This document shows positions 58,972-64,000 of a DNA stretch of 64,000 nt, one piece after another. The stretch is from Rhizobium sp. NRK18. Its GTDB lineage: Bacteria; Pseudomonadota; Alphaproteobacteria; Rhizobiales; Rhizobiaceae. The notes beneath the pieces are model-generated. The model made no database searches and was not told where the DNA came from. It saw nothing but the letters and a program-made list of their open reading frames with translations. Each line of letters begins with the position of its first letter. Position 1 is the stretch's first letter. A program made the position numbers and the translations under genes. The stretch lies in contig NZ_JANFMV010000001.1 of the NCBI RefSeq assembly GCF_024385575.1, positions 3,563,681-3,627,680 of the forward strand, given 5' to 3'.

Positions 58972-60030
58972 TCAGGCCCCCGCGTCAACGATCCGCCTGC
59001 CCGAAGAGGGTTCGAAGAAGTGCAGCCGCTCGGGGACAATCGAGAAGGCGACGTCGTCGCCGATCCGCGTTTCGGCCGGCACGGCGGCGCTCAGCAGTTC
59101 GTCGCCGACCATGCCGTGGACGAGGCGTTGCGAGCCGAGCTCCTCGACATAGGAGACCTTCATGCGGATCACGCCGTCTTCGGAGACCTTCATGTCCTCG
59201 GCGCGCATGCCGACGGTCACCGGACCGGACGGAAGGGTGCGGCCCTCAAGGCCGATCACGGCCGTGCCGATCGTCAGCTGGTGGCCGTCGATCGATGCCT
59301 TGGCGAGGTTCATCGCCGGCGAGCCGATGAAGCTTGCCACGAAAGTCGACGCCGGATTGTGGTAGACGTCGAGCGGGGTGCCGATCTGCTCGATCCGGCC
59401 GCCGTTCAGCACCACCAGGCGATCGGCCAGCGTCATGGCTTCCAGCTGGTCGTGGGTGACGTAGATCGAGGTCGTGCCGAGCCGGCGCTGCAGCTGCTTG
59501 ATCTCGCCGCGCATGGAGACGCGCAGCTTGGCGTCGAGGTTCGAAAGCGGCTCGTCGAACAGGAAGGCAGCCGGCTTGCGGACGATGGCGCGGCCCATGG
59601 CAACGCGCTGACGCTGGCCGCCGGAGAGCGCCCTTGGCTTGCGTTCCAGATATTGCTCGAGCTGCAACATGCGGGCAGCCTCGGCGACGCGCGCATCGAT
59701 CTCCGCCTTCGGCGTGCCGCGGTTCTTCAGGCCATAGGCCAGGTTCTGGTAGACGCTCATATGCGGATAGAGCGCGTAGTTCTGGAACACCATGGCGATG
59801 TCGCGTTCGGCCGGCTCCATGCGGTTGACGACCTTGCCGCCGATGCTGACGGTGCCGCTGGAAATCGTTTCGAGCCCAGCGACCATGCGCAGAAGCGTGG
59901 ACTTGCCGCAGCCCGACGGGCCGACCAGCACGATGAATTCGCCATCGGCGATCGAGATCGAAACGTTATCCACGGCCTGAACGCCGCCGGTATAAACCTT
60001 CCCGACCTTGTCGATTTCGATAGACGCCAT
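58972..60030 (-). CDS. ugpC: sn-Glycerol-3-phosphate ABC transporter ATPase UgpC
   Basis: A 352-residue MalK-like ATPase: Walker [16 protein letters not shown]-loop [12 protein letters not shown], signature [15 protein letters not shown], Walker [18 protein letters not shown], switch His in [11 protein letters not shown], and a C-terminal TOBE/OB regulatory domain. It energises uptake of glycerol-3-phosphate (and diesters) as a phosphorus source. It is the last gene of ugpB-ugpA-ugpE-ugpC, starting two bases after the ugpE stop. The open frame to 60141 lies inside ugpE and is not real. Confidence 0.94.
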   Translation of the reverse strand: MASIEIDKVGKVYTGGVQAVDNVSISIADGEFIVLVGPSGCGKSTLLRMVAGLETISSGTVSIGGKVVNRMEPAERDIAMVFQNYALYPHMSVYQNLAYGLKNRGTPKAEIDARVAEAARMLQLEQYLERKPRALSGGQRQRVAMGRAIVRKPAAFLFDEPLSNLDAKLRVSMRGEIKQLQRRLGTTSIYVTHDQLEAMTLADRLVVLNGGRIEQIGTPLDVYHNPASTFVASFIGSPAMNLAKASIDGHQLTIGTAVIGLEGRTLPSGPVTVGMRAEDMKVSEDGVIRMKVSYVEELGSQRLVHGMVGDELLSAAVPAETRIGDDVAFSIVPERLHFFEPSSGRRIVDAGA

Positions 60031-60032
60031 TG

Positions 60033-60881
60033 TTATTTCTCCGTTTCCACGAGGCCCTTGACGAACAGCCTCTGCATAAAGACGACCACGAGGACCGGCG
60101 GCAGCATGGCCAGCATCGCCGTTGTCATCACGAGGTTCCACTGCGGCTCCGCATCGGCCACGTCGGCCATTCGCTTGATGCCCATGACGATGGTGTAATA
60201 GCCGGGGTCGGTCGTCACCATCAGCGGCCAGAGATACTGGTTCCAGCCGTAAATGAAGAGGATGACGAAAAGCGCCGCCATGTTCGTGCGCGACAGCGGC
60301 ACGAGGATATCCCTGAAGAACTTCATCGGGCCGGCGCCATCGATGCGGGCGGCCTCGAGCAGTTCGTCCGGCACCGTCAGGAAGAACTGGCGGAACAGGA
60401 AGGTCGCGGTCGCCGAGGCGATCAGCGGAATCGACAGGCCGGCATAGCTGTCGAGCATGTGCAGGCTGGCGATGACCTGGAAGGTCGGCACAATGCGAAC
60501 CTCGACCGGCAGCATCAGCGTCACGAAGATGATCCAGAAGCAGAACTGCCGGAAGGGAAAGCGGAAGTAGACGATCGCGAAGGCCGACAGGATGGATATG
60601 GCGATCTTGCCGATGGCAATCGACAGCGCCATGATCAGGCTGTTGACCATCATGGGCCCGACCGGCGGCGCGCCGGAAGAGGCCATTCCCTGCGTCAGCA
60701 TGGTCTTGTAGTTTTCCCAGCCATGGCCGCCCGGCGTCAGCGGGATCAGCCCCGACAGGAAGTCGGTCGGGCCGTGGGTCGATGCGATGAAGGCGATGTA
60801 GACCGGCAGGGCGACGGTCGCCACGCCGATCAGAAGCACGATGTGCGACAGGATCTTGAGACCGGGTCTGTTTTCTACCAT
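60033..60881 (-). CDS. ugpE: sn-Glycerol-3-phosphate ABC transporter permease UgpE
   Basis: A 282-residue MalG-type permease with six membrane segments. The EAA loop that docks the ATPase is [19 protein letters not shown]. The periplasmic loop around [20 protein letters not shown] is typical of UgpE. It starts 11 bases after the ugpA stop, and ugpC follows directly. Confidence 0.94.
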   Translation of the reverse strand: MVENRPGLKILSHIVLLIGVATVALPVYIAFIASTHGPTDFLSGLIPLTPGGHGWENYKTMLTQGMASSGAPPVGPMMVNSLIMALSIAIGKIAISILSAFAIVYFRFPFRQFCFWIIFVTLMLPVEVRIVPTFQVIASLHMLDSYAGLSIPLIASATATFLFRQFFLTVPDELLEAARIDGAGPMKFFRDILVPLSRTNMAALFVILFIYGWNQYLWPLMVTTDPGYYTIVMGIKRMADVADAEPQWNLVMTTAMLAMLPPVLVVVFMQRLFVKGLVETEK

Positions 60882-60892
60882 CCGTTCTCTCC

Positions 60893-61777
60893 TCAGTACT
60901 GCACGCGCCGCTCGACGAAGCGGAACTGGATGAAGGTCAGAAGGATGACGATGCCCATCAGCACCACGGACTGGGCAGCAGAAGAGCCCATGTTGAGGCC
61001 GATGAAGCCGTCATTGAACACCTTGTAGACGAGGATGTTGGTTGCCTGCGCCGGACCGCCCTTGGTGGTGGCATGAATGACGGCGAAGGTATCGAACATG
61101 GTGTAGACGATGTTGACGACGATCAGGAAGAAGGTCGTCGGCGACAGCAGCGGAAAGACCACGGTGAAGAAGCGCTTGACCGGGCCGGCGCCGTCGATGG
61201 CGGCGGCTTCCTTCAGCGATTGCGGAATGGATTGCAGGCCGGCCAGGAAGAACAGGAAATTGTAGGAAATCTGCTTCCAGCTCGCGGCCAGAACCACGAG
61301 GATCATGCCGTCGACGCCCGAGAGGCGATGGTTCCAGTTGTAGCCGATGCCCTGCAGCAGATAGGGGGCGATGCCGATCGTCGGGTTGAACATGAACCAC
61401 CACAGGATGCCGCCTACCGCCGGTGCGACCGCGTACGGCCAGACGAGCAGCGTCGTGTAGGCGTTGCGGCTGCGCAGCCGCCCGTCGGCGGCCAGCGCCA
61501 GGATCAACGCAAGGATGATCGACGAGGCGGCCACGCTGACGGAAAAGACGAGCGTCACCTTCAGCGAGTTCAGGTAATTCGGATCGGCAAAGAGGGCCTT
61601 GTAGTTCTGCAGGCCCACAAAGGCCGTGCTGAGGCCGAACGGATCCTCACGCAGGAACGACTGGCGGATTGCCTGGGCGGCCGGCCAGATGAAGAAGATC
61701 AGGGTGATGGCAAGTTGCGGAAGCAAAAGCCAGTACGGCAGGATCTTGTTGCCGAATATCGTGCGCTTTGTCTGCAT
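60893..61777 (-). CDS. ugpA: sn-Glycerol-3-phosphate ABC transporter permease UgpA
   Basis: A 294-residue MalF-type permease: [20 protein letters not shown] start, about six membrane segments, and the EAA loop [19 protein letters not shown]. Together with UgpE it forms the channel. The frame is open to 61813, but the ATG at 61777 (MQTKRT) gives a normal amphipathic start just before TM1. The 108-base gap to ugpB is longer than within the rest of the operon. Confidence 0.94.
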   Translation of the reverse strand: MQTKRTIFGNKILPYWLLLPQLAITLIFFIWPAAQAIRQSFLREDPFGLSTAFVGLQNYKALFADPNYLNSLKVTLVFSVSVAASSIILALILALAADGRLRSRNAYTTLLVWPYAVAPAVGGILWWFMFNPTIGIAPYLLQGIGYNWNHRLSGVDGMILVVLAASWKQISYNFLFFLAGLQSIPQSLKEAAAIDGAGPVKRFFTVVFPLLSPTTFFLIVVNIVYTMFDTFAVIHATTKGGPAQATNILVYKVFNDGFIGLNMGSSAAQSVVLMGIVILLTFIQFRFVERRVQY

Positions 61778-61885
61778 GATGGGCGTCCGACAGATGAGGT
61801 ATTGCAGGGGCATGAAGGGCCCGCGGAGGATATACCGCCGCAGGCCCGAACACTTGCTCAGAATGTTGTCGTCAGGAAACCGCTG

Positions 61886-63205
61886 TTACTGGTTCGCTGC
61901 GGCAAAGTCGGCGATGAGCTTGTTACCGCGTTCGACGACGGAGTCGAGAGCAGCCTGGGCATCCTTCTGACCGGACAGCAGGGCTTCGAATTCTTCGTCG
62001 ATGATGGTGCGGACCTGCACATAGTTGCCGAAGCGCAGACCCTTGGAGTTTTCGGTCGGCGGGTTCAGCGTGATCTGCTTCAGAGCCACTTCGGCGCCGG
62101 GGTTCTTGTCATAGAAGCCCTGCTTCTTGGTGTAGTCGTAAGCAGCCTGGGTGATCGGCAGATAGCCGGAGAACTGGTGCCAGTCGGACTGGACTTCCGG
62201 CGAGGACAGGTAATGGAAGAAGTCCGCCACGCCCTTGTACTCTTCCTGGTCGTGACCCTGCAGGACCCAAAGCGTTGCACCGCCGATGATGGAGTTCTGC
62301 GGGGCGCCCTTGACGTCGGAATAGTACGGCAGCATGCCGACGCCGACTTCGAAGTCCTTGGCGTTGTTGACGACGGCTGCACGGGCGGCCGACGAGTTCA
62401 TGTACATGGCGCATTCCTGCGAATAGAACTTCGGCGGAGCGTCATCGCCGCCGACCGGACCGCCATACTGGAACAGGCCTTCGTCCTGCCACTTCTTCAG
62501 GTTCGCCCAGTGGCGAGCCTGCGTCGGACCATTGAAGGTCAGCTGGCTGTCGACCGAGCCGAAGCCGTTCTGGTTGGTCCCGATCTGCAGGTTGTGCCAG
62601 GCGGAGAAGTTCTCGAGCTGTACCCAGGAGATCCAGCCGGTGGTGAAGCCGCACTTGGCCGCGCCGGACTCCATGATCTTCTTGGAATAGGCTTCCATGT
62701 CTTCCCAGGTCTTCGGCGGAGTTTCCGGATCGAGGCCGGCCTTCTTGAAGACGTCCTTGTTGTAGTAAAGGACCGGGGTGGACGAGTTGAACGGCATGGA
62801 CAGCATGTTGCCATCGGTGTCGGTGTAGTAGCCGACCACGGCCGAGATGAAGCCCTTCGGATCGAATTCGGTGCCGGTGTCGGCCATCAGCTTGTAGACC
62901 GGATAGACGGCGCCCTTGGCGGCCATCATCGTTGCGGTGCCGACTTCGAAGACCTGCACGATGTCGGGCTGCTGCTTGGCGCGGAAAGCGGCGATCGCAG
63001 CGGTCATCGTTTCAGGATACGAACCCTTGTAGGTCGGGATAACTTCGTAGTTGTCCTGCGACTTGTTGTAGTTCGCAACGATTTCTTCGAGCTTCTTGCC
63101 GTTCTCGCCACCCATGGCATGCCACCAGGTGATCTGCGTCTTGGCATAGGATGCGGAGGCCGTCAGGCTGAGCGCCAGGGCTGCAAAAGCGATTTTCTTT
63201 ATCAT
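61886..63205 (-). CDS. ugpB: sn-Glycerol-3-phosphate-binding periplasmic protein UgpB
   Basis: A 439-residue solute-binding protein. The Sec signal peptide (MIKKIAFAALALSLTASAS) is probably cut after SYA. The mature protein begins KTQITWWHAMGGENGKKLEEI, and contains the UgpB ligand region GYYTDTDGNMLSMPFNSSTP with YYNKDVFKKAGLDP. A GGAGGAGAGGA ribosome-binding site precedes the ATG. A near-consensus PHO box 145 bases upstream indicates induction by PhoB under phosphate limitation, the known control of ugp in E. coli and rhizobia. It is the first gene of the operon. Confidence 0.95.
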   Translation of the reverse strand: MIKKIAFAALALSLTASASYAKTQITWWHAMGGENGKKLEEIVANYNKSQDNYEVIPTYKGSYPETMTAAIAAFRAKQQPDIVQVFEVGTATMMAAKGAVYPVYKLMADTGTEFDPKGFISAVVGYYTDTDGNMLSMPFNSSTPVLYYNKDVFKKAGLDPETPPKTWEDMEAYSKKIMESGAAKCGFTTGWISWVQLENFSAWHNLQIGTNQNGFGSVDSQLTFNGPTQARHWANLKKWQDEGLFQYGGPVGGDDAPPKFYSQECAMYMNSSAARAAVVNNAKDFEVGVGMLPYYSDVKGAPQNSIIGGATLWVLQGHDQEEYKGVADFFHYLSSPEVQSDWHQFSGYLPITQAAYDYTKKQGFYDKNPGAEVALKQITLNPPTENSKGLRFGNYVQVRTIIDEEFEALLSGQKDAQAALDSVVERGNKLIADFAAANQ

Positions 63206-63349
63206 GGTGTTCCTCTCCTCCTCAGAAGAGTTGAGACATTAGAGACGTTTAATATGCCGTCAAGCTTGAATTTTCACTTTGACGTTCGTTCAGCGACCGG
63301 ACGGTTTCGCTTTACTTTCAGTTCTCTAGCCACATCGAATGAACGGCCG

Positions 63350-63378
63350 GTGACAATCGGATGACAGTTTCATGACGC
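63350..63378 (-). promoter_or_regulatory. PHO box with three half-sites upstream of ugpB
   Basis: On the minus strand GCGTCAT-GAAA-CTGTCAT-CCGA-TTGTCAC: three 7-base half-sites at 11-base spacing. The second and third (63350-63367) match the PhoB consensus CTGTCAT-N4-CTGTCAC at 13 of 14 half-site positions. The first is weaker. It lies between the yraN stop and ugpB. Confidence 0.8.
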
Positions 63379-63400
63379 CGGAACTGTCGCGCCGAAGCAC

Positions 63401-63769
63401 TCAGAATGCGTCTTGTAGGTGGCGCGGCAAACGCCACGGAACGACCGCGACGATGTCGTAACGCCAGGAAAGCCGGGCGCAATCGGGCTGGCGGGACATC
63501 CAGATGTCGCTTGCGGAGCGGATGCGGCGCTGGGCGCCATAGCCGACCGCGTCGATCGCCGCGCCCGCATCGGAACGCGCCTTCACCTCGACGAAGACGA
63601 CGAGATCGGCCTTGCGGGCAATGATGTCGATTTCTCCGACCTTCGTTCGATAGCGGACCGAAAGAATGCGATAGCCTTTCAGCATCAGGAAGAAAGCGGC
63701 GACGTATTCCGACAGGAGGCCGCGGCGATAGGCCTTGCGTCTGCGGGACCTGCCGTCGCCGTCGGCCAT
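63401..63769 (-). CDS. yraN: UPF0102 (YraN) family protein
   Basis: A 122-residue protein. The YraN fold is related to PD-(D/E)XK nucleases: GLLSEYVAAFFLMLKGYRIL, the GEIDIIA strand and VVFVEVKAR with the Asp and Glu/Lys positions of that fold. Biochemical role not established. It overlaps nothing and starts four bases after the rsmI stop codon, a common pairing (rsmI-yraN-gshB in many alphaproteobacteria, here without gshB directly downstream). Confidence 0.9.
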   Translation of the reverse strand: MADGDGRSRRRKAYRRGLLSEYVAAFFLMLKGYRILSVRYRTKVGEIDIIARKADLVVFVEVKARSDAGAAIDAVGYGAQRRIRSASDIWMSRQPDCARLSWRYDIVAVVPWRLPRHLQDAF

Positions 63770-63773
63770 CGCG

Positions 63774-64000
63774 TCACCCCTTCAGCGCCATCAGGCGGTC
63801 GTAGAGCTCCTTGCGCGGCAGGCCGGTGCGCTTCGCCGCCTCCGAAGCGGCCTTGCCGGCGGGAAGCGTCGCCGCGAGATCTCTCAATATATTGTCGACA
63901 TCCGCCGCTTCCGGTGGGGCGGCCTCTTCCGGCGGGCCGATGACGAGCACGATCTCGCCCTTGACCGACTGTCCTTCGTATTGCCCCGCAAGATCGGCAA
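63774..64000 (-). CDS. rsmI: 16S rRNA (cytidine-2'-O)-methyltransferase RsmI, C-terminal fragment cut by window edge
   Basis: The last 75 codons before the stop TGA at 63774-63776. The translation contains GQSVKGEIVLVIGPP and ends KRTGLPRKELYDRLMALKG, the C-terminal RsmI signature; the middle (Ala/Pro/Glu linker, then AATLPAGKAASEAAK) is the HTH-like tail. RsmI methylates C1402 of 16S rRNA. The gene continues beyond position 64000, and yraN follows it, as is common. Confidence 0.88.
   Translation of the reverse strand, partial: ADLAGQYEGQSVKGEIVLVIGPPEEAAPPEAADVDNILRDLAATLPAGKAASEAAKRTGLPRKELYDRLMALKG

Overview
This 64-kb window is GC-rich chromosomal DNA from an alphaproteobacterium, almost certainly a member of the Rhizobiaceae (Rhizobium/Agrobacterium/Sinorhizobium group). 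The evidence is gene content and order: trpS-murJ-glnD-mutS next to a fused malic enzyme/phosphotransacetylase, then olsB; lptC-lptA-lptB-rpoN-hpf-ptsN; grpE/hrcA facing rph-rdgB-hemW; dnaA next to rpsT, enoyl-CoA hydratase and mutM, divergent from ubiE-ubiB; and a ugpBAEC operon. All of this matches what I recall of rhizobial chromosomes. The genus cannot be fixed from the sequence alone. No tRNA, rRNA, CRISPR array, insertion sequence or prophage was recognised.

Layout. 1-7.9 kb: a leftward run mutS, glnD, murJ, a VOC protein and the first codons of trpS. 8-12.4 kb: malic enzyme, glutathionyl-hydroquinone reductase-like protein and olsB. 12.5-17.3 kb: a hybrid histidine kinase, then lspA and two methyltransferases joined by 4-base overlaps. 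17.4-21.3 kb: two tandem GT41 (OGT/SPINDLY-like) glycosyltransferases. 21.4-23.2 kb: a LapA-domain protein, ihfB and sppA. 23.5-28.8 kb: LPS transport, sigma-54, ribosome hibernation factor and EIIA-Ntr. 28.9-36.6 kb: stress and nucleotide-pool genes, an aldehyde dehydrogenase and small accessory genes. 36.6-43.6 kb: dnaA, rpsT, ech, mutM, ubiE and ubiB.

43.6-47 kb is the only clearly accessory, gene-poor stretch. It holds a VOC protein, an orphan HSDR_N-type PD-(D/E)XK protein, and three ~149-bp copies plus a fragment of a palindromic mosaic repeat, next to a block of compact hairpins. 47-58.8 kb: mntR/mntH, prfC, dut, an acetyltransferase, an ArsR/SRPBCC pair, two LysE-type exporters, cysK, comM-like, gshB and a cupin. 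59-64 kb: ugp operon, yraN and the 3' end of rsmI.

Two regulatory themes are readable. Phosphate limitation: a near-consensus PHO box with three half-sites lies upstream of ugpB, and a weaker PHO-like box lies upstream of olsB (phosphorus-free ornithine lipids), so both phosphate acquisition and lipid replacement may be under PhoB. Manganese: two MntR-box-like inverted repeats lie between the divergent mntR and mntH. A third site, upstream of the ArsR gene, combines a palindromic operator with a promoter whose predicted start falls on the ATG, suggesting a leaderless autoregulated mRNA. Start codons were chosen by ribosome-binding site, overlap with neighbours and remembered family N-termini; these choices are inferences.
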